Source: Bradyrhizobium nanningense (GTDB lineage: Bacteria > Pseudomonadota > Alphaproteobacteria > Rhizobiales > Xanthobacteraceae). Taken from it: a DNA stretch of 64,000 bases. A program made the position numbers and the translations under genes. Of this stretch, positions 53,214 through 62,565 are shown piece after piece. The stretch spans positions 1 to 64,000 of the forward strand of contig NZ_LBJC01000019.1 of NCBI RefSeq assembly GCF_004114535.1. The letters are read 5' to 3'. Position 1 is the first letter of the stretch; every line of letters begins with the position of its first letter. The notes under the pieces were generated by a model. That model had not been told where the DNA came from, did not search any database, and saw only the letters and a list, made by a program, of their open reading frames with translations.

Positions 53214-53447
53214 CTAGTCGAGGGTTTCGGCGACGATGCGGATCCGGAACACGGGCTCCTTGACCTCGTCCAGCAGCTCCATCTGCCATTCGGAATTTTG
53301 CTGGAGCTTGCGGGCAATGCCGGCGGTCATGTCGGCGCAGACGCTGGTCATCTCTTTCCAGGCCGAATCGCGATCGGCAAATTCCGTCGCCTGGTCGGCG
53401 CAGCCGGAATAACGGCCATTCCGGATACGAAAGAAATAGAGCGGCAT
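53214..53447 (-). CDS. DUF6894-like small protein
   Basis: 77 residues from ATG 53447. Begins MPLYFFRIRNGRYSGCADQA, the F(F)xIRNG start typical of this small family, followed by the D-x-x-x-A-W-x-E helix (DRDSAWKEMTSVCADM). Function unknown; such proteins are abundant in Rhizobiales. Convergent with the 84-residue gene, 26 bases apart. Confidence 0.7.
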   Translation of the reverse strand: MPLYFFRIRNGRYSGCADQATEFADRDSAWKEMTSVCADMTAGIARKLQQNSEWQMELLDEVKEPVFRIRIVAETLD

Positions 53448-53616
53448 GGCGGGTACCGATCGCGCGTGATGACCTCGCCCCCAAGGCCACGGGCGCGCGC
53501 AGTCCAATCCCAAACCAGCGTCAGATCAATTCCGGGCGGCTACGGATGATGTCGCCGTAGGGGGCTGCCCGCTGCGGCGGTGCTGTGCGCACGCCACCCG
53601 CGCCATCATCGGCCCT

Positions 53617-53817
53617 TCATTTGGCCGGTTCAGGCCGTCGCCCGGCCGATCTCTTCAGCTCCCGATCGATCCGCAGCTGCACGCGCCGGATCGCCAGCAG
53701 ATCGATTTTCGTCTCGGTCTTGCCCGTCTTGATTTGCTCGCCGATGCGGAACTGCCATTGCCAGATTCCGGGAATCGCCGTCTTGGCGACGGTGAACTCG
53801 ATGCCCCTGTGATTCAT
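53617..53817 (-). CDS. Small hypothetical protein
   Basis: 66 residues from ATG 53817, with GGAGGT five bases upstream. The pattern RGIEFTVAKTAIPGIWQWQF and RIGEQIKTGKTETKIDLLAI is that of a small beta-alpha protein found repeatedly in Bradyrhizobium. No signal. Function unknown; the longer frame upstream of this ATG has poor composition and is rejected. Confidence 0.68.
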   Translation of the reverse strand: MNHRGIEFTVAKTAIPGIWQWQFRIGEQIKTGKTETKIDLLAIRRVQLRIDRELKRSAGRRPEPAK

Positions 53818-54068
53818 GGTGACCTCCCACGATTCACTTCCAAGATGGCAAACAAATTGGCTGCCATCATATTCCCGGGACAAGGAAAATTCTGTTCGTG
53901 AGCTGTCAGTTGCCCCGTGGTTCTCCGACCATGAACAGAGTTCCTGAGCTGCGTCCGGTTGTGTTCGCGCATGGTCAGAACACGTCCCCAAGGCGATTCG
54001 CGTAGAGGGGCGGTTCCGCCGGCATACGCCTTGCTTGATCTCATGACGGCAAGCAACATGGGCCCGTC

Positions 54069-54377
54069 ATGCTCGGCATTCCCCGCCATTACAGTCATTT
54101 CGTCTTCGGAATCATCCAGTCCGGACTGACCTCGCTGATCGCGGCGGGGATCGCCAGCTTCCCCGCGGCCAGCGCGATGATCTTCGTCGGTCACTGGATG
54201 ACGTCGTGGCTGATCGCCTGGGCCGCGATGCTGCCAATCGTGCTCCTGGCCGCGCCCGCAATCCGCGCCTTCGCGCTGCGTCTGACCCGGGAGGAGAGGG
54301 ATCCGCGAGCCGGCAGCCAGCATGAAAAAGCCCCGCCTGGGGAGAGCCAAGCGGGGCAGCAAGTCGTTGGAGGCTGA
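54069..54377 (+). CDS. DUF2798 membrane protein
   Basis: 102 residues. Begins MLGIPRHYSHFVFGIIQSGL and has two helices (about 8-30 and 38-62, IFVGHWMTSWLIAWAAMLPI), matching DUF2798 proteins. Polar C-terminus. An inverted repeat GCCCCGC ... GCGGGGC (54329-54355) lies within the last codons. Function of the family is unknown. Confidence 0.8.
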   Translation: MLGIPRHYSHFVFGIIQSGLTSLIAAGIASFPAASAMIFVGHWMTSWLIAWAAMLPIVLLAAPAIRAFALRLTREERDPRAGSQHEKAPPGESQAGQQVVGG

Positions 54378-54604
54378 GGTGCTGGGCTGCAACACCATAG
54401 CCGCATCATCCTAGCCGGCTCCGCTTACGGCAGCCTGACAGGCGGCAGGTTTCCGGGCCCGATGGCCGAGGCCGCAGACTGACCCCGCACCCGTCCCAAT
54501 TTCGACATCCGTTGGCACAACTGCGGACACACAGGTCGGCAAGATTTCATACCGTTCGGCGCAGCCATGGGGGAAACGTGGCACGCCGACAACGGGGTGG
54601 CATC

Positions 54605-54694
54605 ATGGATAACGTAGAGCGGTCATTTGCCGCCGCGACAGCGGCTGGCTTCGTGGTGCTGGTGATCGGCCTCGTGCTGCTGGCGCTGCTATAG
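54605..54694 (+). CDS. Putative 29-residue single-helix membrane peptide
   Basis: ATG 54605 to TAG 54694: MDNVERSFAAATAAGFVVLV then a hydrophobic end IGLVLLALL. A charged start and one helix of about 20 residues, without other features. Composition and codon positions fit a real micro-protein, but no ribosome-binding site is strong (GGGGTGGCATC). Could be chance. Confidence 0.4.
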   Translation: MDNVERSFAAATAAGFVVLVIGLVLLALL

Positions 54695-54983
54695 GACCGG
54701 CGCGCGGGTGGCAGCCGTGCCCCGCGATGATCGCGGACACGGGCAATGCGCCAATCTCAAAACTGGAAAACAACCCCATGCACAGTAGGTCGCATGGAAA
54801 TTCTGGCGTTCTTCCAGTAGCTTAATTGTGGTGTTTAGATACCGTCATCATGCGCGACCGGCTGTGGTGGGCAGGCACGTCGTCCCGCTGTGCGGTGACA
54901 CGCCCTTGCGGATCAGTCGACCGCGCCGGCTGCTGAAGTGCCGTCGGCCGGCGCGTCGTTGTCGGCCGGCCCCCTGCCGACCT

Positions 54984-55151
54984 TTAGTGGATCTTGATTT
55001 CGTTCAGAGGCAGATGGAGCTCGCTGGCGCGCTCTTCGCGGTCCTTCTTGCGGAACTCGTTTTCCTTGCGCTCGAACTTCATCATCTCCTCATGCGCCGC
55101 CTCCAGCAGGGGTTTGCGCCTGATCGTTTCGCGGTGCTTGTTATCCGTCAT
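54984..55151 (-). CDS. Small highly charged hypothetical protein
   Basis: 55 residues from ATG 55151. Very rich in Lys/Glu/Arg (EEMMKFERKENEFRKKDREE), almost certainly one long charged helix, with short ends MTDNKHRETIRR and LPLNEIKIH. No known domain. Likely a lineage-specific small protein. Confidence 0.6.
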   Translation of the reverse strand: MTDNKHRETIRRKPLLEAAHEEMMKFERKENEFRKKDREERASELHLPLNEIKIH

Positions 55152-55300
55152 GTGAGATCCCCAGAGTTGCGGTCTCATCCTGGAGAAGGCCCGAGACCGC
55201 GAAAAGGTTCGATGCCGCACGATTGCGGAATTACGACGACCAGACCATGCGTCTTCGATGCGCGTCAGCGCGGCCGGGGAGGGATGTTGCGGCCGTGCTG

Positions 55301-55501
55301 CTATTTCGGCGGTTGCAGCCCGGCGGATTTGACCCAGTCCTGAAGATGATTTGCCAACTCGGCCTGGCGCGCCTTCTTGAGAAGGGCGTCCCGCTCGGGG
55401 CCGGGAGGCAGCCTGGCGGCGTCCTCCTTGACCTGCTTCACCCATGCGGAGAGCCGGTCTTGAAGGGTCAGTTGTTGCTTGAACCGTCGCCGCTTGAGCA
55501 T
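55301..55501 (-). CDS. Small helical hypothetical protein
   Basis: 66 residues from ATG 55501. Basic start MLKRRRFKQQLTLQDRLSAW, then amphipathic helix KEDAARLPPGPERDALLKKA and C-terminus DWVKSAGLQPPK. This pattern recurs as short proteins in Bradyrhizobium genomes. Cytoplasmic; function unknown. Confidence 0.7.
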   Translation of the reverse strand: MLKRRRFKQQLTLQDRLSAWVKQVKEDAARLPPGPERDALLKKARQAELANHLQDWVKSAGLQPPK

Positions 55502-55949
55502 GGCACGCTCTTGTCCGTGCGAGAAAGGCGGGCGCGCAATCGGCGTTCTCATCACCGGTTGCTGCCGCGGTCCCTCGCGGGTGATGATGGATTAGGATCC
55601 AAAAACGGAACGGCGTCTGTTCAATTGTGCGCACAGCGCGCAGGGTCGAGCCGGTTGGATTGAAGGTCGAAGTGGATAGGGCAGCCAACGGGGGCACGCG
55701 GAACCTTCGTCCCGGTCAGAATGTGGGATCATCATTGCGGGGGCTGTTTGCTCGCGGAGAGCCCCGCCGAGAATTAGGACATTCCGAATTAAACCTTGGG
55801 GGACTAGGGGCCGAAATACGGACAGCCGCCGCATTTCCAAAAGAACATATTGCGAACCTAGAACAAATAGGGTACATTGCTTTTATCGCCGCGCCGCCTC
55901 GCAACCGTTTGTCCCTCACGCGAATCCTCGCCATAAGGAGCACGACCCA
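55502..55949. other. Region upstream of recA
   Basis: About 450 bases between a small minus-strand gene and recA. The part from about 55502 to 55800 shows no gene. From 55843 it carries the recA promoter and SOS box. Confidence 0.6.
55843..55878 (+). promoter_or_regulatory. SOS box and promoter of recA
   Basis: GAAC-N7-GAAC (55843-55857), the alphaproteobacterial LexA site, overlaps a -35 TTGCGA (55850-55855) that is followed after 17 bases by TACATT (55873-55878). LexA bound there would block RNA polymerase directly. The recA start lies 71 bases downstream. Confidence 0.9.
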
Positions 55950-57038
<1,089 letters not shown>

Positions 57039-57163
57039 GCCTCAAGCAGTCAAGATTTTCGCGAGGAGCGGGCGCTGAAGACGTTGAGTTGCCGACGTCG
57101 TCAGTGCCCGTTTCTTTTGGTGGTAGAAGAGATACCGGATCATTTTGTGATGCCGGGATCGTC

Positions 57164-57514
57164 GTGAGTTGGAATCAACCCGAGGTTATTGCTGCTCGCC
57201 AGATTATTATCCAGATGGCGAAAGGCATACTTTCTGGAAGCGTATCCCCGGTGCAAGGCGCCAGGACAATTGCGAGGCGCAGATTCACGGCACGCCTCGA
57301 AGACGATCCCGATATCTTGCCTTTTGTCGGAATTGCTTCGGAGACCGAAGCCTTGCCGCTCGGACGCGAAAGGGTGCACTGGCAGGCGCAGGCGCTCGCT
57401 GATCTCCAGGACAAGATCGACGAATCCCAAGCTTGGGCGCTCACAGTCGCAAGCGCCCATTGCCAGAGCCTTGTGGCCCGCTCAGGAAGCCTGATGTGTT
57501 GGCCCGAGGGCTAG
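57164..57514 (+). CDS. Hypothetical protein after recA
   Basis: 116 residues from GTG 57164 (start uncertain; a TTG at 57089 gives a longer protein). The first part EVIAARQIIIQMAKGILSGS ... VQGARTIARRRFTARLEDDP is a helix pair, followed by LPFVGIASETEALPLGRERV and a charged helix HWQAQALADLQDKIDESQAW. No signal peptide or known catalytic motif; resembles a family of small cytoplasmic proteins of unknown function. 125 bases after recA. Confidence 0.6.
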   Translation: MSWNQPEVIAARQIIIQMAKGILSGSVSPVQGARTIARRRFTARLEDDPDILPFVGIASETEALPLGRERVHWQAQALADLQDKIDESQAWALTVASAHCQSLVARSGSLMCWPEG

Positions 57515-57520
57515 ACGAGC

Positions 57521-57634
57521 CGTAGGGTGGATGCCGAAAGCTTAATCCACCTCTGTTCGTCTCCGCGGAAACCGAAGCGGTGGGTTACGCCGGCGGACAG
57601 CGCTTCGCGCCGCCGCCTGCTAACCCACCCTACG
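57521..57634. repeat. Dispersed palindromic repeat, family E (CGTAGGGTGG)
   Basis: Outer arms CGTAGGGTGG and ACCCACCCTACG (with an internal AATCCACC/GGTGGGTT pair). It sits between two convergent genes and probably also serves as a terminator. The CGTAGGGTGG arm is a known type of bradyrhizobial intergenic repeat. Confidence 0.65.
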
Positions 57635-57651
57635 AAACCTTCCGCCGCGGC

Positions 57652-60537
57652 TTACTCCGCGGCTTGCGCGTAATCGCTCACCGGCGGGCAGGAGCACACG
57701 AGGTTGCGGTCGCCGTAGACGTTGTCGACGCGCCCCACCGGGCTCCAGTATTTGTCGGTGCGCGAGGTGCCCGCGGGGAAGCAGCCTTCGCTGCGCGTGT
57801 AGGCGCGCTTCCAATCGTCATCGGCGATGTCGTGCACGGTGTGCGGGGCGTGACGCAAGGGCGAGGCCTCGATCTTGAAGCGGCCGGCCTCGACCTCGGC
57901 GATCTCCTTCCGGATCGCGATCATGGCGTCGCAGAAGCGGTCCAGCTCGGCCTTGGATTCCGACTCGGTCGGCTCGATCATCAGCGTGCCCGGCACCGGG
58001 AAGCTCATGGTCGGGGCGTGGAAGCCGTAATCGATCAGGCGCTTTGCGATGTCGTCGACGGTGACGCCGGACGTCACCTTCAGCGGCCGCGGATCGACGA
58101 TGCACTCATGGGCGACGCGGCCCTTGGCGTTCTTGTAGAGCACCGGGAAATGCGGATCGAGGCGCGCTGCGATGTAATTGGCGTTGAGAATCGCGATCTC
58201 GGTCGCGCGCTTCAGGCCTTCGCCGCCCATCATCAGGATGTAGATGTAGGAGATGGTCAGGATCGACGCCGAGCCGAACGGCGCGGCCGAGACCGGGCCG
58301 ACCGGCGCATCCGCTTGCGTCGCGGGGTGGCGATTTTCAGGATGACTTGGCAGGAACGGGGCGAGATGCGCTCTTACGCCGATCGGGCCCATGCCGGGGC
58401 CGCCGCCGCCGTGCGGAATGCAGAAGGTCTTGTGCAGATTGAGATGGCTGACATCGGCGCCGTAATCGCCGGGCCTGGAGAGGCCGACCTGCGCGTTGAG
58501 ATTGGCGCCGTCCAGATACACCTGGCCGCCATGGCCGTGCACGATGTCGCAGATCTCGCGGATATGCTCCTCGAACACGCCGTGGGTCGAGGGATAGGTG
58601 ATCATGACCGCGGCGAGGTCGTTCGAGTGCTTCTCGGCCTTGGCGCGGAGGTCATTGACGTCGACGTCGCCGTTCTTCTCGCACGCGACCACCACCACGT
58701 CCATGCCGACCATCGCGGCCGAAGCCGGATTGGTGCCGTGAGCGGAGGAGGGGATCAGGCAGATCTTGCGGTGGCTCTCTCCGCGCGAGGCGTGATAACC
58801 GCGGATCGCGAGCAGACCGGCATATTCGCCTTGCGCACCGGAATTCGGCTGCAGCGAGATCGCGTCATAGCCGGTGATGTCGCACAGCCACTTCTCCAGC
58901 CGCGCGAACAGCGCGTGATAGCCGCTCGCCTGCTCGCGCGGCACGAACGGATGCAGCGTCGCGAACTCCGGCCAGGTCAGCGGCATCATCTCGGTGGTCG
59001 CGTTCAGCTTCATGGTGCAGGATCCCAGCGGGATCATGGCGCGGTCGAGCGCGAGGTCGCGATCACTGAGCTTGCGCATGTAGCGCAGCATCTCGGTTTC
59101 CGAGCGATGCGCGTGGAACACGGGGTGGGTGAGGAAAGGGGTGGTGCGCTTCAGCGCCTCCGGCAGCAGCGCCTCGCGCGTGGTGGCGTCGATCTCGGCG
59201 TAGGACAACGTGCCGCCGAACGCGCGCCAGACCGCTTCGACCGTCGCCGGCGTCGTGGTCTCGTCGAGCGCGATGCGCAAGCTGGTGTCACCGATGCCGA
59301 GATTGATCTTCTCGGCGGTCGCGCGCGCGACGATCTCGGCGCGCTTGGCACCGGCATCGACGCTCAGCGTGTCGAAGAAGGCCTCCGACTGCGGCGCAAA
59401 GCCGAGCTTGCGCAGGCCGCTCGCGAGCACGGCGGCGCGGCGATGCACGTTGCGCGCGATCTGCGAGAGGCCTTCGGGGCCGTGATAAACCGCATACATC
59501 GAGGCGATCACGGCGAGCAGCACCTGCGCGGTGCAGATGTTGGAGGTCGCCTTCTCGCGGCGGATATGCTGCTCGCGGGTCTGCAGCGCGAGGCGGTAGG
59601 CGGGTGCCCCGCGAGAATCCACGGAGACGCCGACGATGCGGCCGGGCAGGGAGCGCTTCAGCGCATCGCGCACCGCCATATAGGCGGCGTGCGGTCCGCC
59701 ATAGCCCATCGGCACGCCGAAGCGCTGCGCCGAGCCGATCGCGATGTCGGCACCGAGCTCACCGGGCGAGGCGATCAGCGTGAGCGCCAGGAGATCGGCG
59801 GCGAGGATCGCGAGCGCGCCCTTGGCCTTCAGCGCTGATATCGCGGGTCTGAGGTCGCGCAAAGCGCCCGAGGAGCCCGGATATTGCAGCAGCGCACCGA
59901 GCACATCCGCCTTGTCGAGATCGGTGAGGGGATCCCCGACGATCAGCTCCCAGCCGAGCGGCTCGGCGCGGGTGCGCATTACCGCCAGCGTCTGCGGATG
60001 CACGTCCTTGTCGACGAAGAAAGCTTGCGCCTTCACCTGCGAGTGCCGTTCGGCCAGCGCCATGGCTTCGGCGGCGGCGGTGGCCTCGTCGAGCAGCGAG
60101 GCGTTGGCGACATCGAGCCCGGTGAGGTCGCAGATCATGGTCTGGAAGTTGAGCAGCGCTTCCAGCCGGCCCTGGCTGATCTCGGGCTGATAGGGCGTGT
60201 ACGCCGTGTACCAGGCCGGATTTTCCAGGATGTTGCGCTGGATCACCGCGGGCAGGATCGTGCCGGAATAGCCTTGGCCGATCAGCGAGGTGAAGACCTG
60301 GTTCTGTCGCGCGAGCTCGGCCATATGCGCGATCGCCTCGGTCTCGCTGAGCGGCTTGCCGAGATCGAGCGGGGCGGCCTGCCGGATCGAGGCCGGCAGC
60401 GTGTCTGCGATCAGGGCGTCGACGCTTTTGGCGCTGACGGCCTCTAACATTGCGGTGACATCGCGCGCCGAGGGGCCGATATGGCGGCGAACGAAACTGG
60501 CGGCGGTGTCGCCGTTGGTCTTGCGGTGCGCGGTCAT
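57652..60537 (-). CDS. gcvP: Glycine dehydrogenase (decarboxylating), P protein
   Basis: 961 residues from ATG 60537 (GGAG eight bases upstream; an ATG four codons earlier is rejected). Starts [20 protein letters not shown]. The PLP-binding Lys lies in [20 protein letters not shown] ... [18 protein letters not shown], with a Gly-rich loop after it. It decarboxylates glycine and passes the aminomethyl group to the lipoyl arm of GcvH. Full single-chain form. Third gene of the gcvTHP operon, 19 bases after gcvH. Confidence 0.97.
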   Translation of the reverse strand: MTAHRKTNGDTAASFVRRHIGPSARDVTAMLEAVSAKSVDALIADTLPASIRQAAPLDLGKPLSETEAIAHMAELARQNQVFTSLIGQGYSGTILPAVIQRNILENPAWYTAYTPYQPEISQGRLEALLNFQTMICDLTGLDVANASLLDEATAAAEAMALAERHSQVKAQAFFVDKDVHPQTLAVMRTRAEPLGWELIVGDPLTDLDKADVLGALLQYPGSSGALRDLRPAISALKAKGALAILAADLLALTLIASPGELGADIAIGSAQRFGVPMGYGGPHAAYMAVRDALKRSLPGRIVGVSVDSRGAPAYRLALQTREQHIRREKATSNICTAQVLLAVIASMYAVYHGPEGLSQIARNVHRRAAVLASGLRKLGFAPQSEAFFDTLSVDAGAKRAEIVARATAEKINLGIGDTSLRIALDETTTPATVEAVWRAFGGTLSYAEIDATTREALLPEALKRTTPFLTHPVFHAHRSETEMLRYMRKLSDRDLALDRAMIPLGSCTMKLNATTEMMPLTWPEFATLHPFVPREQASGYHALFARLEKWLCDITGYDAISLQPNSGAQGEYAGLLAIRGYHASRGESHRKICLIPSSAHGTNPASAAMVGMDVVVVACEKNGDVDVNDLRAKAEKHSNDLAAVMITYPSTHGVFEEHIREICDIVHGHGGQVYLDGANLNAQVGLSRPGDYGADVSHLNLHKTFCIPHGGGGPGMGPIGVRAHLAPFLPSHPENRHPATQADAPVGPVSAAPFGSASILTISYIYILMMGGEGLKRATEIAILNANYIAARLDPHFPVLYKNAKGRVAHECIVDPRPLKVTSGVTVDDIAKRLIDYGFHAPTMSFPVPGTLMIEPTESESKAELDRFCDAMIAIRKEIAEVEAGRFKIEASPLRHAPHTVHDIADDDWKRAYTRSEGCFPAGTSRTDKYWSPVGRVDNVYGDRNLVCSCPPVSDYAQAAE

Positions 60538-60555
60538 CGCTTGCTCCATCGCTCT

Positions 60556-60924
60556 CTACGCCGTGTGCGCCTTGTAGGCGGCTTCATCCATGAGGCCGCC
60601 GAGCTCGCTTCTGTCGGCGATCTTGATCTTGAAGAACCAGGCCTTGCCTTGCGCGTCGGAGTTCACCAGCGCCGGCTCGGAAGCGAGCTCGGCATTGGTC
60701 TCGAGCACCTCGCCGGTGACAGGCGCGTAGACGTCGGAGGCGGCCTTCACCGATTCCACGACCGCGGCGGCTTCCGCCTTCTTGAGCGCACGGCCGATCT
60801 TGGGCAGTTCGACGAACACGACGTCGCCGAGCTGCTGCTGGGCATAGTCGGTGATGCCGACGGTCGCGACATCGCCGTCGATCGCCAGCCATTCGTGGTC
60901 GGAGGTGTACAGCGTCGTGGTCAT
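60556..60924 (-). CDS. gcvH: Glycine cleavage system H protein
   Basis: 122 residues. Lipoyl-domain fold with the attachment Lys in [20 protein letters not shown] (about residue 60). Carries the aminomethyl intermediate between GcvP and GcvT and then is reoxidised by the L protein. Lies ten bases after gcvT. Confidence 0.97.
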   Translation of the reverse strand: MTTTLYTSDHEWLAIDGDVATVGITDYAQQQLGDVVFVELPKIGRALKKAEAAAVVESVKAASDVYAPVTGEVLETNAELASEPALVNSDAQGKAWFFKIKIADRSELGGLMDEAAYKAHTA

Positions 60925-60934
60925 TGTCGAATCC

Positions 60935-62080
60935 TCAGCGTTTGTAGGTGTTTTTGACGAAGGGCATGGCGGCGACTGCGAGCGGCAGACGCTGGCCGCG
61001 CACCTCGGCGAAGAGTCTTGTGCCCAGCGCGCTCAGACTCGTGGGCACGTAGCCCATTGCCACCGGCGCATTCAGGCTCGGGCCGAAGCCGCCCGATGTG
61101 ACCTTTCCGATCGGCTCGCCCGCATTGGCGTCGGCAAACAGCAGCGCGCCCTCGCGCACCGGCGCGCGGCCGTCGGCGCGCAGGCCGACGCGGCGGCGGG
61201 ATGCGCCGTTATCGAAATGAGCGAGGATTTTTTCGGCGCCGGGGAAGCCACCGGCGCGCGCGCCGCCGCTGCGGCGGCTCTTCTGCACCGACCATTCCAG
61301 CGCGGCCTCGACCGGCGTGGTCGCGGTGTCGATGTCGTGGCCGTAGAGGCAGAGGCCGGCCTCTAACCGCAGGCTGTCGCGGGCGCCGAGGCCGATCGGC
61401 AGCACCTCGGGATTGTCCAGCAGCATTTTGGCGAGGCGCTCGGCATCACCAGCGGGAACCGAGATCTCGAACCCGTCCTCGCCGGTGTAGCCCGAGCGGG
61501 AGACGAAACAGGCGATGCCGGCGACCTGATGCGGGCCGGCATCCATGAACTTCATCGATGGCGCCTCCGCACAGAATTTCGCCAGCACCGATTCTGATTT
61601 CGGGCCCTGCAGCGCGATCAGCGCGCGGTCGGCAAGGGACTCGATGATGCAGTCACCGGAGAGATGCGCGCGCAGATGCGTCTCGTCCGCGTCCTTGCAG
61701 GCGGCGTTGACGACCAGGAACAGATGGTCGCCGAAATTGGCGGCCATGAGATCGTCGAGAATGCCGCCGTCCGCATTGGTGAACTGGGCATAGCGCTGCC
61801 GCCCCTCGGCAATCGCGGCGATGTCCTGGGGCACCAGCCGTTCCAGCGCGCGGGCGGCGTCCTCGATCCTCCCCGACTTCGGCCGGAGCGCGAGCTGGCC
61901 CATATGGGAGACGTCGAACAGGCCGGCGGAAGCTCGGGTATGGAGGTGCTCTTTCAGCACGCCCGCAGGGTATTGCACGGGCATGTCATAGCCCGCGAAC
62001 GGCACCATCTTGCCGCCGAGGGAGACATGAAGCCCGTGAAGGGGGGGGCGTTTCAGGGAGTCTTGGTCGTGCGCTAGCAT
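60935..62080 (-). CDS. gcvT: Glycine cleavage system T protein (aminomethyltransferase)
   Basis: 381 residues from ATG 62080. N-terminal [20 protein letters not shown], then [20 protein letters not shown] and [11 protein letters not shown] as family motifs; folate-binding cloverleaf and C-terminal domain ([20 protein letters not shown]). It releases ammonia and gives methylene-tetrahydrofolate. First gene of the operon behind the glycine riboswitch. Confidence 0.96.
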   Translation of the reverse strand: MLAHDQDSLKRPPLHGLHVSLGGKMVPFAGYDMPVQYPAGVLKEHLHTRASAGLFDVSHMGQLALRPKSGRIEDAARALERLVPQDIAAIAEGRQRYAQFTNADGGILDDLMAANFGDHLFLVVNAACKDADETHLRAHLSGDCIIESLADRALIALQGPKSESVLAKFCAEAPSMKFMDAGPHQVAGIACFVSRSGYTGEDGFEISVPAGDAERLAKMLLDNPEVLPIGLGARDSLRLEAGLCLYGHDIDTATTPVEAALEWSVQKSRRSGGARAGGFPGAEKILAHFDNGASRRRVGLRADGRAPVREGALLFADANAGEPIGKVTSGGFGPSLNAPVAMGYVPTSLSALGTRLFAEVRGQRLPLAVAAMPFVKNTYKR

Positions 62081-62139
62081 CTTTAGGGGCCCTCGGCGGT
62101 TCCCCGGGGACGATTCCCCTGAGGACACCAGTCGAAGCC

Positions 62140-62315
62140 CCATCTGTCGCTGTGCCTGAGAGTATTATCCCGTCGGCGGACGCTGGTCCGGGCCTACGCC
62201 CGTCAGCGCCTCTTTCCAGATGCTGTCAAAGCCACGCGGTCCTTTTGCCTGAGAGTTTCCGGGGCGGTTGCTCCTTCGGCGCCGGCTGCCTAAAGCCGGT
62301 CTCTCCCGACGTGGC
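62140..62315 (-). promoter_or_regulatory. Tandem glycine riboswitch upstream of gcvTHP
   Basis: Read on the minus strand there are two aptamer signatures. The first has GGGAGAGACCGGC, GCCGAAGGAGCAA and AAACTCTCAGGCAAAAGGAC (complement of about 62238-62315). The second has TCTGGAAAGAGGCGCTG, CGCCGACGGGATAAT and ACTCTCAGGCACAG (complement of about 62150-62222). This is the tandem gcvT-type arrangement in which glycine binding turns on the operon. A CG-rich hairpin (GGGGAATCGTCCCC, near 62103-62116) before the gcvT start may be the expression switch. A TTGACA -35-like box lies at the complement of 62358-62363. Confidence 0.93.
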
Positions 62316-62565
62316 CGTACGATACAGATGGGTACAGACCACAGGCCAGCCAAGCCTGTCAACGCGTCCGCTTGCCCTATCAACGGGATTGGCAACGGGA
62401 ATTGAGCGGTTGCGGCAACCCTCTGATCTGCTTGCAGATCTCCTTGCACACTTTCTGGACAGGGAAGCTGGCCTTGTCTAAAAGCGCTTTGGCCCGCAGA
62501 TATCAGCCTTAACGTTACGGTTTGGATGGCGAGAAGCGGGTCCAAGCACACCCGATTGGATGAAC

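Noticed and set aside
54329..54355. Hairpin GCCCCGC ... GCGGGGC at the end of the DUF2798 gene as terminator
   Set aside because: No T-run follows, and the hairpin lies inside the coding sequence, so it is not called as an intrinsic terminator.
57580..59838. Long plus-strand frame opposite gcvP
   Set aside because: gcvP is certain on the other strand; the frame's composition (Arg/Ala/Gly/Val, no domains) is typical of antisense GC bias.
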